Below are positions 7,949 to 16,967 of a stretch of 64,000 nucleotides of DNA, piece by piece. The position numbers were made by a program, and so were the translations under genes. The first letter of the stretch is position 1, and every line of letters starts with the position of its first letter. Below the pieces are notes generated by a model. It searched no databases and was not told the DNA's origin. It was given only the letters and a program-made list of their open reading frames with translations. The DNA comes from Candidatus Nitronauta litoralis (GTDB lineage Bacteria > Nitrospinota > Nitrospinia > Nitrospinales > Nitrospinaceae): the NCBI GenBank assembly GCA_015698285.1, contig CP048685.1, positions 2,914,001 to 2,978,000 of the forward strand, given 5' to 3'.

Positions 7949-9130
7949 ATGTATATCACCACTCCGGAGCAACTGGCCGAGTTTTGTGAAAAGTTGGGTC
8001 AGCCAGAAATGATGGCTATTGACACCGAGTTTGTCAGGGAAAAAACCTATTACCACAGACTGGGACTGGTGCAGGTTGGGGCCGAAGGCCATTACGCAGC
8101 AATAGATCCGATATCGATAAAGGATTTGACACCCTTGCTTAACCTGATTGCAAACCCTGAAACTTTAAAAGTGTTTCATGCGGGCAAACAGGATCTGGAA
8201 ATCCTTTATAACCTTATGGGAGAAGCAGTCAATCCAATTTTTGACACCCAGATTGCAGCTTCTCTTCTAGGTTGGGGAGGACAAATCTCTTTTGCCAAAG
8301 TTGTCAAACGCGTAACGGGAAAAACGATCCATAAAACGGAAACCTATTCCGACTGGTGCCGACGTCCTTTGAGCAAAAGCCAGATTGATTATGCCATCGA
8401 TGATGTGCGTTACCTGGTTCCTGTCTATGAATACCTTGTGAAGTCGCTGGAAAAAATGGGTCGTTTGGATTGGCTGGAGGAAGAGTTTCTACCGTTGACA
8501 GATCCCAAAAATTTTACTCCTGCAGAACCTTCCCGTCAGTTTATGAGGATAAAAAATTTCCGGACCTTAAAACCTCGTAACCTGGCTGTCCTTTGTGAGC
8601 TTGCAGCCTGGAGAGAAGAAGAGGCCATGCGTCGGGATTGCCTCGCCAAATTTATTATCCGTGATGAGCCGCTTCTGGAAATGGCCCGGAAAACGCCCGG
8701 CGATATTAAAGCCCTTGAAATGATCCGGGGGATTCATGGAAAGGAAATCAAGAACAGCGGGAAAAAAATATTGAAAGCTATTGAGCGTGGACTGGAAATG
8801 CCGGAGGAAAATATTCCGAAAATTCCAGAATCGAACAGTTACTCCACTCGAAGAGGGGTCGAAGAACTATTGATCGCCTATGTTCAGGTCAGGTCAGAAG
8901 ATTTGAAAATTGAGCCTCATGTTTTGGCTGACAGAAAACAGATACACGATTTTGTCAAACGTCACGAGCTAAAAGAAAACCTGGAAGGCCACTCTCTACT
9001 GTCAGGTTGGAGGCACACTTTGATTGGAGCAGAGCTGCATGACATGTTGACAGGGAAAGCAGGTCTTTCGATAAATGATCAGGGGCGCGTAGTCCTGGTT
9101 TATGGAGGAAGCGAACCTTCTTCGTCCTGA
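7949..9130 (+). CDS. rnd: Ribonuclease D-type 3'-5' exoribonuclease
   Basis: 393 residues. The DEDD exonuclease domain occupies about 1-180: Exo I MAIDTEFVREKTYY (Asp and Glu ligands), Exo II around HAGKQDLEIL and FDTQIAASLLGW, and Exo III YAIDDVRYLVPVY with the DEDDy tyrosine. The C-terminal half contains two HRDC-like helical regions (about 205-280 and 300-375), as in E. coli RNase D. The role is 3' trimming of tRNA precursors and other stable RNAs. It is a monocistronic gene convergent with the TPR gene to its right. Confidence 0.93.
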   Translation: MYITTPEQLAEFCEKLGQPEMMAIDTEFVREKTYYHRLGLVQVGAEGHYAAIDPISIKDLTPLLNLIANPETLKVFHAGKQDLEILYNLMGEAVNPIFDTQIAASLLGWGGQISFAKVVKRVTGKTIHKTETYSDWCRRPLSKSQIDYAIDDVRYLVPVYEYLVKSLEKMGRLDWLEEEFLPLTDPKNFTPAEPSRQFMRIKNFRTLKPRNLAVLCELAAWREEEAMRRDCLAKFIIRDEPLLEMARKTPGDIKALEMIRGIHGKEIKNSGKKILKAIERGLEMPEENIPKIPESNSYSTRRGVEELLIAYVQVRSEDLKIEPHVLADRKQIHDFVKRHELKENLEGHSLLSGWRHTLIGAELHDMLTGKAGLSINDQGRVVLVYGGSEPSSS

Positions 9131-9160
9131 GTTGACATTTTGATTTTTAAAAAACGTTTT

Positions 9161-9727
9161 TTATAATCGTTTTGGGATTGTTGAATAGCCTGGATGATCA
9201 CGTAAGGCTTTCAAGTCCGGGTCAGTTTCCAACCCTTGCATATCGCTATATCCCTTGCGGACAGCTTCTGCCAAAGCTTCCAATCCTTTTTCTACATCTC
9301 CCGTCAGTGAAAAATAACAAGCCAGGTTGTAATGAAGCTCAGGCATTTCAGGGGCCTGTTTTTCTAACCGATCCAGTATCTGCCTCGCCTGGGGAAATCG
9401 TTTCTGTCTCATGAGTGCTGTGCTCATATTCACATAAACAGGAAGAAGCCGGGATTCATGGCCAAGGGCCATTTCGTATTGGTGTACCGCCTTGTCCCAC
9501 TGATTTGACCGCAAAAACTGGTTGCCTTTATTGTAATGGAAAATGGCCATTCGCCGTTGAGCTTCCGGATCCTGGTGGTCTGCATGGGACCCCTCCTCAT
9601 GTTTGTGACTGGTTGCGGAGGTATTATTTTCATGAAGTCCGGGCCCGTCCACAAATGCGGCGATAAGGGCAGCCATAGTCATCAGTGCTAAAGCCAGCGT
9701 TGGTTTTTTTGAAAAGTCGTTGCTCAT
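9161..9727 (-). CDS. Membrane-anchored or secreted TPR protein
   Basis: About 188 residues from an ATG at 9727 (MSNDFSKKPTLALAL). An upstream ATG at 9772 would overlap the DUF115 gene by 16 nt and put 15 extra residues before the signal. Residues 8-28 form a hydrophobic export or anchor segment, followed by a His/Glu-rich linker (HKHEEGSHADHQD). The rest is three TPR-like helical pairs, e.g. AIFHYNKGNQFLRSNQWDKA and LHYNLACYFSLTGDVEKG. TPRs mediate protein contacts; the partner is unknown. It is probably co-transcribed with the upstream DUF115 gene. Confidence 0.75.
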   Translation of the reverse strand: MSNDFSKKPTLALALMTMAALIAAFVDGPGLHENNTSATSHKHEEGSHADHQDPEAQRRMAIFHYNKGNQFLRSNQWDKAVHQYEMALGHESRLLPVYVNMSTALMRQKRFPQARQILDRLEKQAPEMPELHYNLACYFSLTGDVEKGLEALAEAVRKGYSDMQGLETDPDLKALRDHPGYSTIPKRL

Positions 9728-9756
9728 TGAAAGATATTTCCCAAAGATTCCATTCT

Positions 9757-11172
9757 CTAAAGAATACCGCAATCCGGAAACAGGTTCATCAATTCTTTGA
9801 GAGAGCCAATATAGGGCGCGCGTTCAATATGGGCCCCTTGTGAGGAAAGGTTGAGGATGCGAATTTCCGGGTGCGTTTCCGCTATTTGTTCAATCGTTCT
9901 GAGATAACTGAACAGGGCAGGGCTGGTGAAAAGGTTTTGTCCATGACACCCGGGGACCTTGATTTTTTCATACCTCCTGGAACGTGTATTTTGTAATCCA
10001 CCAGCCGCAATCTCGCGCGTGAGGTTTGTTGCCTCTTCCAGCTGATTTTCCGCTTTCCGACCGTAGACACGTCCACCAGGGAAGGCACAATCCTGTCCCA
10101 CTAAAAGAATGGGGTCACAACCCATCTGGATCAGGCAATCCAATGCCAGGCAGGAAACAGAACCTCCCGCTTTGCTCATTCCTTTTTCTGCGGCCAACGA
10201 CGCATGGTCGAGAGTGATTTTATGGCCGTCTTTAAAGACCACAAATTTATTTCCCTGAAAATGGCGAATTATTCTTGGGTGCGATGTTGGTTGAAAAACA
10301 AGCGAGGTCTGGCTTGCAAGATGGTTTTCGAAATGGAAAAAACTTTCATTTTGTGGATCCACAGAAAAAACATAATCGGCTTGAATACTTGCCGACTCGA
10401 GAAGTGGGAAGGCCGTGTCCACACAACCCGTAATACAAAAATCAGTGAGTGCAGGCAGGAAATGCATCATCCCGTCCAGGGATGGGCCCGCAGAAACCAA
10501 TATGGCAGGCTTAGATGGAAATTTATTCTGCAACATTCTAATTCCCGGGCTTTGAGTCACGATTCCCCAGTTAATTTCAGCGTTTTGTTGTTCCAGGTTC
10601 CCAAATAGGGCAGGGACTTTACGTTCAAGACGCAGGACCTCAAGAGCTCTTAAGATATTCGGAAATTTTTTGGGCAGACACTCGTAGGAAGAGGGATGAA
10701 ACAATAAGATTGGTGGCTGTCCGTCTTCAGGGCATAATCTGCCCATGGCTTCTGATATTTTATCTGCAGCTTCAGTTTCAGTGTCTGAGTAGACCAGTTG
10801 AAACCTCGGATCTTTTGCAAGATAGGCCATGTCGTTTAAGCTGAAGGCCGCTGTGAGAACATCCGGGTTGAGTTCGATGACGATGAGCTCACCTTCCGGG
10901 CCAATTTTGTTCAGGAGCGCTTTAATGTGATATCCCAACCCGAAACCATAAAGTCCAATTCGGCTACCTGATGTTATTTTTGAAGCGAACCCTGCAGCTT
11001 CTTTTGTAGGGTCATAGGAGCTGTGGAGTAAAATATCTTTAAAACGTCCAGTTGTGGGTCCTGATCGACTGGGAAATAATTCAACAGACTTTGACGTCGA
11101 TCCAGACAGTCTGGAAAGGGCAGGTATTTCTGCTTTAAAAGCTTCGATATTTTTCAGGAAAGTTGAATTCAT
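9757..11172 (-). CDS. DUF115-family protein (6-hydroxymethylpterin pyrophosphokinase MptE-like / motility accessory factor type)
   Basis: About 471 residues from an ATG at 11172; a TTG at 11199 is an in-frame alternative. The N-terminal part contains IGLYGFGLGYHI and a VIELNPDV segment resembling a Rossmann fold. The central DUF115 core shows ILVSAGPSLDG, the GCVDTAFPLLESASIQADYVFSVDPQ region and GGSVSCLALDCLIQMGCDPILLVGQDCAF. Family members include flagellin-glycosylation Maf proteins (pseudaminic or legionaminic acid transfer) and archaeal MptE; flagellar or glycan genes are not seen nearby, so the role is open. The TPR gene follows directly. Confidence 0.8.
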   Translation of the reverse strand: MNSTFLKNIEAFKAEIPALSRLSGSTSKSVELFPSRSGPTTGRFKDILLHSSYDPTKEAAGFASKITSGSRIGLYGFGLGYHIKALLNKIGPEGELIVIELNPDVLTAAFSLNDMAYLAKDPRFQLVYSDTETEAADKISEAMGRLCPEDGQPPILLFHPSSYECLPKKFPNILRALEVLRLERKVPALFGNLEQQNAEINWGIVTQSPGIRMLQNKFPSKPAILVSAGPSLDGMMHFLPALTDFCITGCVDTAFPLLESASIQADYVFSVDPQNESFFHFENHLASQTSLVFQPTSHPRIIRHFQGNKFVVFKDGHKITLDHASLAAEKGMSKAGGSVSCLALDCLIQMGCDPILLVGQDCAFPGGRVYGRKAENQLEEATNLTREIAAGGLQNTRSRRYEKIKVPGCHGQNLFTSPALFSYLRTIEQIAETHPEIRILNLSSQGAHIERAPYIGSLKELMNLFPDCGIL

Positions 11173-11316
11173 GCGGCGAATTAATTTCTGGCGGGACAAC
11201 GTCCCATCATACCATCAAGCTGAGGTAAACTTGAAATCGGACTTATTTAGGATAGAATTCACGATACGCTACAGTGGTATTCACTTTTTTTCTAACTTCC
11301 CACCCCAGAGCCCTCT

Positions 11317-13194
11317 ATGATCCAGGTGTTGCCTGAGACCCTTGCTAACCAGATTGCCGCTGGGGAGGTTGTTGATCGTCCTGCTTCTGTGGTCAAGGAA
11401 TTGGTAGAAAATGCGATTGATGCCGGTGCACGAAAAATCAGGATTGAGATTGAGGGGGCGGGGAAAAACACCATCCGCATTTCTGACAATGGTAAAGGGA
11501 TGTCCCCTGCGGATGCGGCATTGGCATTTGAGCGGCATGCCACCAGCAAGGTGGCGACCCCTGATGATTTGTTCGGGATAGAAACGCTGGGTTTTCGTGG
11601 AGAAGCTTTACCCAGTATTGCCTCGGTTTCGAGGATCAGGCTCACGACAGCTACTGAAGACGGTGGAGGAGCCGGGACGGAAGTGGTGATTGAGGGTGGC
11701 AGTGCCTCAGTTGTTCGTGAGATAGCCCATTCCCAAGGCACTGCCGTGGAAGTGTCCGACCTGTTTTACAATACCCCGGCCCGCAAAAAATTTCTAAAGG
11801 CCGACTCTGCAGAAACTCGAAGCATCACCCAGGTGGTAACGCAACAGGCGTTGGCCTGGCCTGAAGTCGCCTTCCAGTTGATCAACGGAGGTCGCAAGGT
11901 GATCGACACTCTTTCCACAGATCAAACTTTATACCGTATTGCAGAATTGTTCGGTGCAGACATGACCCGGGAATTGATCAGTGTCGACCAGACAGAAGGA
12001 TCTCTCCAGGTTAAAGGGTTTGTTTCCAGTCCGGTTTTTACCAAATCCAACAGAAATGCCCAGTATTGCTACATCAATTCCCGGTTTGTAAAAGACAAAA
12101 TTATCCTGAGCGCCACTCAACTGGGTTACAGCCATTTGCTACCTCGAGGCCAGCATCCCGCGATTTTTTTATTTCTCACCATGGACCCGAAGGAAGTTGA
12201 TGTCAACGTTCATCCAGCCAAAGCGGAAGTCCGGTTTGCGCACCAGCAGGAGGTGCATCTTTTTATCATGAGGGCTGTGAAAAATGCTCTTCGCGATAAT
12301 TTTAAACCCGAAGAGATGTCGCCACCCTCCGATACAAATGTTTCAGGTCAACCGGGTCAGACTTTTTATCAAGGCTATGAGAAAACGGCCGTTCCTAATG
12401 TAGAAGATACTTCTCGCCCCCACTCGCCTCAATTAAATCCGTCCCAAAGCATGGCGGGATCCGGGGCCGAGTGTCCTTCTTCATTGTTTGCAACAGAGAG
12501 TTGGCAACAGATTATCGGAAGCCCTTCAAATAATGAAAGGGAACAAAAATGGAGTGGGTCTCCTAATCCCGTAAACTTGTTCGATTCCTCTCCTCGGCCA
12601 GTCTCGGACCTGATTTATGCAGAATTTGAACCTTTAGGCCAGTTAAATAATTCGTTTATCATCATGCAGGGGCCTAAAGGCATTCTGGTGGTAGATCAGC
12701 ATATCGCGCATGAAAGAGTGCTTTATGAACGGTTTCGTGAAGCCGCAAGCAGAAAGAGTGTTGAGGTGCAAACCTTAATGTTTCCTTTAGCAGTCGAGTT
12801 TTCTCCGGCTGAAGCAACGGTAGTGACCGAGCATCTAACCTGGTTAAAGGAAATGGGGCTGGAAATGGAAGCACTGGGGTCTCAAGGATTCATCCTGAGA
12901 TCCGTACCAGCCATACTGAAGAATCAGGATCATGAAGAGGTATTAAGGAATATTGCGAAAACTTTGGGAGGAGGTCAGGGGAGTGATCCACTTCAGGATA
13001 AATATGATGAAGTTCAGATCATGATGGCCTGTCGACAGGCCATCAAAATAAATCATCCGTTGAATCTTCCTCAAATTCAAAAACTGATCTACGACCTGGA
13101 GCAAACTGAAATGCCCTTCACCTGTCCCCACGGACGACCCATTGCTCTACTGTTTGAAATGGATTCAATACTAAGGAAGTTCCATCGGAAATAG
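11317..13194 (+). CDS. mutL: DNA mismatch repair protein MutL
   Basis: 625 residues. The N-terminal GHKL ATPase is complete: ELVENAIDAGA, DNGKGM, FERHATSK and TLGFRGEALPSI. A poorly conserved linker spans about 335-430. The C-terminal dimerisation/endonuclease domain has DQHIAHERVLYERF where nicking MutL proteins have DQHA(X)2E(X)4E, so the fourth position is Ile rather than Ala; the late CPHGRP motif is intact. MutL couples MutS mismatch recognition to strand nicking. MutS is not in the window. It starts 117 bp from the divergent TTG of the DUF115 gene and is convergent with the XRE gene. Confidence 0.95.
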   Translation: MIQVLPETLANQIAAGEVVDRPASVVKELVENAIDAGARKIRIEIEGAGKNTIRISDNGKGMSPADAALAFERHATSKVATPDDLFGIETLGFRGEALPSIASVSRIRLTTATEDGGGAGTEVVIEGGSASVVREIAHSQGTAVEVSDLFYNTPARKKFLKADSAETRSITQVVTQQALAWPEVAFQLINGGRKVIDTLSTDQTLYRIAELFGADMTRELISVDQTEGSLQVKGFVSSPVFTKSNRNAQYCYINSRFVKDKIILSATQLGYSHLLPRGQHPAIFLFLTMDPKEVDVNVHPAKAEVRFAHQQEVHLFIMRAVKNALRDNFKPEEMSPPSDTNVSGQPGQTFYQGYEKTAVPNVEDTSRPHSPQLNPSQSMAGSGAECPSSLFATESWQQIIGSPSNNEREQKWSGSPNPVNLFDSSPRPVSDLIYAEFEPLGQLNNSFIIMQGPKGILVVDQHIAHERVLYERFREAASRKSVEVQTLMFPLAVEFSPAEATVVTEHLTWLKEMGLEMEALGSQGFILRSVPAILKNQDHEEVLRNIAKTLGGGQGSDPLQDKYDEVQIMMACRQAIKINHPLNLPQIQKLIYDLEQTEMPFTCPHGRPIALLFEMDSILRKFHRK

Positions 13195-13211
13195 ATAAGG
13201 AACGTGAATTT

Positions 13212-13760
13212 TTATTTTATTGTGATTTTTTTTATGGAGCGTGCCAGTTTTTTTAGTTTGCTGGTGTTTTTTCTTTTAACAGCTTTACTGGAAGCACGTT
13301 TTTTCTTATTGGCTGGAATCGTCTGGCTGTCCAGGCTCAAGGTTTCCACATCCCGCAGACATTTCTCCCGAGTCTTCGGGGGCAGTTTCCTGAAATGGTT
13401 TAATATTTTTTTTTCTCTTGAATTTACCGTTATCAGAAAATCATCTCGATATCCTTTGACCATCAATCTGCCTTCGGGCAGAGAACCACTGATTACATAT
13501 AATTTTTCCGGTTTGTTGGGAGGAATCAGGGTATCAGGCTGATTTAGTTCTTCTGAGTCCAGGGGGGTGGTCAGGAGCCTGTCCAGGCTGACATTGCCAA
13601 GGCTCGAAATTTTAACAAGGGTTGCAGCGGGCACATCCCTTTCTCCAGATTCATATCTGACATAGGTTCTAAACCCTATGCCCAGGACTTGCGCAAAAGC
13701 GGTTTGTGTGCAGTTGAGATTGTTTCGAATTACTTTCATGTTTCTGGAAAGGATTGTCAT
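13212..13760 (-). CDS. XRE-family helix-turn-helix DNA-binding protein with lysine-rich tail
   Basis: About 182 residues from an ATG at 13760 (GTG codons just upstream are alternatives). Residues 5-60 form a helix-turn-helix: NMKVIRNNLNCTQTAFAQVLGI, GFRTYVRYESGERDVPAAT, with the RYESGER element diagnostic of the Cro/CI fold. The rest is unique; residues after about 150 are very Lys/Arg-rich (KKKRASSKAVKRKNTSKLKK), which suggests non-specific nucleic acid binding. Likely a transcription regulator of unknown target. The stop is 18 bp from that of mutL. Confidence 0.75.
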   Translation of the reverse strand: MTILSRNMKVIRNNLNCTQTAFAQVLGIGFRTYVRYESGERDVPAATLVKISSLGNVSLDRLLTTPLDSEELNQPDTLIPPNKPEKLYVISGSLPEGRLMVKGYRDDFLITVNSREKKILNHFRKLPPKTREKCLRDVETLSLDSQTIPANKKKRASSKAVKRKNTSKLKKLARSIKKITIK

Positions 13761-13911
13761 CACCACTACTTTCTTTCATTGGATAAAAAAGATCCGCCAA
13801 AAAGAGTCGAGGGATGATAGCAAAAATAAACTGGAGGGAGAATTGTTTTTTAGCAGGAGAGGGGGATTTTTTTTACCAAAAAAGCGAGAAGAATAATTTT
13901 AAGAATTACAT

Positions 13912-14676
13912 TTACGCCAGTTCAATGCCGTTCTTTCGAAGAAATTTGTAAGCCTCTTCAATCCAGTGTCGTTCTTTTTCCAGTTTATAATCTGGAAGAT
14001 CTTTTGAACTCCCAATAAGACTTTTCATTGTGTCGATAGCTTCCTGCTTCTTTCCGCGTTTATCCAGGAGCAGGGCGTAGTGATAGTAGGCTTTGAAGAA
14101 ATGGTAAGAGTTAATGACTGCTTCATAAGCTTTAAGGGCTTTTTCATCATCGCCTGACAACCGGTAACATTCTGCTAGTCCGAATATAGCGTTTCCATAA
14201 TCGTGCTTTTTGTTTACCTTAACAAGTTCTTCGAGAATCTCAGCAGCCTCCGTATATCTTTGTAACGCATAGAAAGATTTTGCGAGGCCGTATTGCGCAT
14301 CGATCAGATCCGGATCTCGGGTTACGGCTTCTTTTAACGGAGGAATTGCCAATTCATATTTTTTTTCCTCAAGGTAAAGCAGGCCCAGTTCCTGATGATG
14401 ATAAGGTTTGTTGAATTTCCCGATCATGTCTTTGAGCTGCAGGGTTTCCTGGGTGTCAATTTCCTTTGTCTGCGGCGGATTATTGAAAAACCCCGGGCTT
14501 CCGGATGGAGTCGCAGGGTCCGGAGCTCTGGATTTGACAAAAAAGAAATACGCAAGTGCCCCTACAGGAAAGAGGAAGAACATGATGATCAACCATACAA
14601 AATGTTCTTTGCGTTTGATCCAGTCCCAGACCATCCAGATCAATAATATTGCACCCAGAAAAATAAAAATATTCAT
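13912..14676 (-). CDS. Inner-membrane TPR protein
   Basis: 254 residues. Two membrane helices at the N-terminus (about 2-18 and 27-46, IFIFLGAILLIWMVWDW and LIIMFFLFPVGALAYFFF) anchor a soluble region with four or more TPR motifs, e.g. HQELGLLYLEEKKYELA, AQYGLAKSFYALQRYTEA and AIFGLAECYRLSGDDEKA. It overlaps panD by 4 nt, so it is translationally coupled to the pantothenate operon. That linkage says nothing definite about function; a scaffold role is inference. Confidence 0.8.
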   Translation of the reverse strand: MNIFIFLGAILLIWMVWDWIKRKEHFVWLIIMFFLFPVGALAYFFFVKSRAPDPATPSGSPGFFNNPPQTKEIDTQETLQLKDMIGKFNKPYHHQELGLLYLEEKKYELAIPPLKEAVTRDPDLIDAQYGLAKSFYALQRYTEAAEILEELVKVNKKHDYGNAIFGLAECYRLSGDDEKALKAYEAVINSYHFFKAYYHYALLLDKRGKKQEAIDTMKSLIGSSKDLPDYKLEKERHWIEEAYKFLRKNGIELA

Positions 14677-15065
14677 GCTGATAGTTTGCTTGAGGTGAAT
14701 GCTAGTGCCCCCTGCCGTTCAAGGATTCCGTTATTGTCATCCAGCAGGAGCACTTTGGGCTTGTGCCCGTCTTCCTTTTTTGTAGCCATAATACCATAAG
14801 CTGCAATGATGATTCGATCTTTAATCTCTACTAATCTGGCAGCTGCACCATTGACTGATATACGTCCGCTCCCCCGATTTCCGGGTATGACATAAGTCAA
14901 AAACCGGTTGCCATTGTTTATATTGTACACGTGAACCTGTTCATAGGACAGTATTCCCACCTCATCCATCAGGTCTTCATCAATTTCAATGCTTCCCTCA
15001 TAATCTATGCTTCTGTCGGTGACAATAGCACGGTGAAGCTTGCCGACTAGCATGGTTCTTTGCAT
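14673..15065 (-). CDS. panD: Aspartate 1-decarboxylase (pyruvoyl enzyme)
   Basis: 130 residues, normal length. The self-processing site is visible as YEGS near residues 22-25: cleavage between Gly and Ser generates the pyruvoyl cofactor. The conserved KLHRAIVT near the start, the EQVHVYNINNG segment and the NGAAARLV element match PanD. It converts L-aspartate to beta-alanine, the amine half of pantothenate. The ATG lies inside the end of panC (19-nt overlap), and the end overlaps the TPR gene. Confidence 0.96.
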   Translation of the reverse strand: MQRTMLVGKLHRAIVTDRSIDYEGSIEIDEDLMDEVGILSYEQVHVYNINNGNRFLTYVIPGNRGSGRISVNGAAARLVEIKDRIIIAAYGIMATKKEDGHKPKVLLLDDNNGILERQGALAFTSSKLSA

Positions 15066-15913
15066 GAGCTTTTCTCCACAAGACAGTTGTCGATTAAACG
15101 GGCTTTCCCAATATGGACTGCAAGAGCCAGCATGACGGAATTTCCAATTTGGCTTATTTCATCGAAGCGTTTGGGATCGCAAACCGAAACATAATCGATC
15201 CTTGTTCCGGTTTGGGATTCTATTACAGATCGTATTTGATTCTTTACAATTTTTGCAGAAGTTTCACCATTTAAAATCATGGTCCTTCCCGATTCCAGGG
15301 CCTGGCAAAGAGATCTGGCTGAGATACGTTCCTCAGGATTCAGGTAGGTGTTGCGGGAACTTTGTGCAATGCCGTCCTGTTCTCTGGTAATGGGAAGTCC
15401 CAGGACCTTGATATCGAGATTTAGATCAGCCACCATTTTCCGGATGACCTCTAATTGTTGTCGGTCTTTTTCTCCAAATATTGCGATATCGGGCTGCACA
15501 ATATGAAACAATTTGAGCACAATAGTAGTCACTCCCCGAAAGAATTCAGGTCGGCTTTTCCCACATAAATGTTCCGTGAGATTTTTTACTTCAACAAAAG
15601 TGTCAAGATCCTTCGGGACCAGTTCATCCCTGGTGGGTACAAAAACCGCATCCACTCCCAGCTTGGAAAGCAGGTTTATGTCTCGCTCCAGGTTGGCGGG
15701 GTAGCTATCCAGGTCTTCTCCAGGCGCAAATTGTATGGGATTTACAAAGATACTGACTACCGTCCGGTCGCACTCTTTTAGTGAATGCTTCACGAGGGCT
15801 AAATGACCGTCATGTAGATATCCCATGGTTGGTACGAACCCCACAGTCTGTCCGTTTCCGCGGACAGCGCGGGACCAGCTCTTCATTTCGGAGATGTTGG
15901 AAATTTGCTTCAT
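15047..15913 (-). CDS. panC: Pantothenate synthetase
   Basis: 288 residues. Hallmarks: FVPTMGYLHDGHLALV (HIGH-type nucleotide-binding motif), SIFVNPIQFAPGEDLDSYP, IFGEKDRQQLEVIRKMV, and the KMSKS-like region DGIAQSSRNTYL. It ligates pantoate and beta-alanine through a pantoyl-adenylate. Its start abuts the stop of panB and its end overlaps panD, so all three substrates are made from one transcript. Confidence 0.97.
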   Translation of the reverse strand: MKQISNISEMKSWSRAVRGNGQTVGFVPTMGYLHDGHLALVKHSLKECDRTVVSIFVNPIQFAPGEDLDSYPANLERDINLLSKLGVDAVFVPTRDELVPKDLDTFVEVKNLTEHLCGKSRPEFFRGVTTIVLKLFHIVQPDIAIFGEKDRQQLEVIRKMVADLNLDIKVLGLPITREQDGIAQSSRNTYLNPEERISARSLCQALESGRTMILNGETSAKIVKNQIRSVIESQTGTRIDYVSVCDPKRFDEISQIGNSVMLALAVHIGKARLIDNCLVEKSSCKEPC

Positions 15914-16764
15914 CAGCCGGTCTTTTTTTGTTTTACAGACTTAATGTTTCCAGAATCCATTAGATAAGAATGTTGGGCTTCGGGGAAGGTTTGTTCCTGC
16001 ACTTCCTTTGCGTAACCTTTCAAAGCAAGCTCCATCTGTTTGCCGATGTCAGCAAATTGTTTCACAAACTTTGGAACAAAGTCCGGATTCATTCCCAGCA
16101 TGTCCTGTGTTACCAATATTTGACCATCGCATTGAGAGCCTGCTCCAATACCGATAGTGGGAATGTCCAGTTCACCTGTTATCTCTCCGGCGAGGTCGGC
16201 CGGGATCGCTTCCAATACGAGAGCGAAGGCGCCGGCTTTCTGTAATTTGACGGCATCTGCCTTGATGCGACGAGCATCAAGATAACTTTTACCTTGAACC
16301 TTATAGCCACCCAATTGATGCACTGATTGAGGAGTTAGGCCCAGATGCCCCATCACGGGAATACCGGCTGCAACAATGGCTTTTACCTGAGACTCAATCT
16401 GGGCTCCTCCCTCAAGTTTGACGGCCTGGGCACCGGCCTCTTTTAAAAAACGTCCTGCGTTGGCAACTGCCTGTTCCGTGGAAGATTGATAGGACATAAA
16501 CGGCATGTCGCCAACCAGTAAGGCTCGCTTCAAAGCCCGCCCGACGGCACGCGTGTGGTGCAGCATTTCATCGACAGTGACGGGAAGGGTGGTGTCGTGT
16601 CCCAGAGCAACCATGGCGAGCGAATCGCCGACCAGTACCAGATCGATACCGGCGTTGTCGAGGGCGCGGGCGGTTAGAAAGTCGAAGGCTGTGAGTGCGG
16701 TTATTTTTCGTTGACTTTTTTTCCATTCCATCAATTGAGGAATGGTTACCGGATTTCCTGGCAT
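15913..16764 (-). CDS. panB: 3-methyl-2-oxobutanoate hydroxymethyltransferase
   Basis: 283 residues, first gene of the panB-panC-panD-TPR operon. Seen: TAFDFLTARALDNAGIDLVLVGDSLA, GDMPFMSY, AVKLEGG, PVMGHLGLTPQ and IGIGAGSQCDGQILVTQDMLG, all typical of the TIM-barrel enzyme that adds a hydroxymethyl group from methylene-THF to ketoisovalerate. The ATG at 16764 is preceded by an AAAGG-like ribosome site. Upstream is a structured leader with a terminator (16821-16960), which could control the operon. Confidence 0.97.
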   Translation of the reverse strand: MPGNPVTIPQLMEWKKSQRKITALTAFDFLTARALDNAGIDLVLVGDSLAMVALGHDTTLPVTVDEMLHHTRAVGRALKRALLVGDMPFMSYQSSTEQAVANAGRFLKEAGAQAVKLEGGAQIESQVKAIVAAGIPVMGHLGLTPQSVHQLGGYKVQGKSYLDARRIKADAVKLQKAGAFALVLEAIPADLAGEITGELDIPTIGIGAGSQCDGQILVTQDMLGMNPDFVPKFVKQFADIGKQMELALKGYAKEVQEQTFPEAQHSYLMDSGNIKSVKQKKTG

Positions 16765-16820
16765 GGCGAAACCTTTTTGATGCCTGGAATGTAGAGGGGC
16801 CGGGGGGAGAAAGAGACGAA

Positions 16821-16960
16821 AATTAAAAATGCCCTACCGGAATTTCCGGTGGGCACGGAGGTCTCTTACCTTGATGCTTTTACGCTCTTTCAGGTTTAGC
16901 GCCTATAGGGTCGCTTTCCATAATGGCGTAGCTGCAATTTGGTCGGTAAAGCTCCGTCCC
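16821..16960 (-). ncRNA. Candidate structured RNA / attenuator leader upstream of panB
   Basis: On the minus strand a long-range stem pairs GGGACGGAG (16952-16960) with CTCCGTGCCC (16851-16860), extended inward by TTACC/GGTAA. It closes about 90 nt that contain a small hairpin GCGaCC/GGCGC with a bulged A. The 3' strand of the closing stem shares GCCC with the left arm of a terminator hairpin at 16831-16854 that is followed by ATTTTTAATTTT. Overlapping alternative pairings are what riboswitches and attenuators show. It could equally be a small RNA, or the 3' end of the kinase transcript. A conserved leader RNA class called pan is known upstream of pan genes; identity with it is untested. Confidence 0.4.
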
Positions 16961-16967
16961 GGTCTCG

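Noticed and set aside
16860-16960. Cyclic-di-GMP (GEMM) or other standard riboswitch in the panB leader
   Set aside because: None of the core consensus segments I know for GEMM, TPP, SAM, glycine, FMN or cobalamin could be found.
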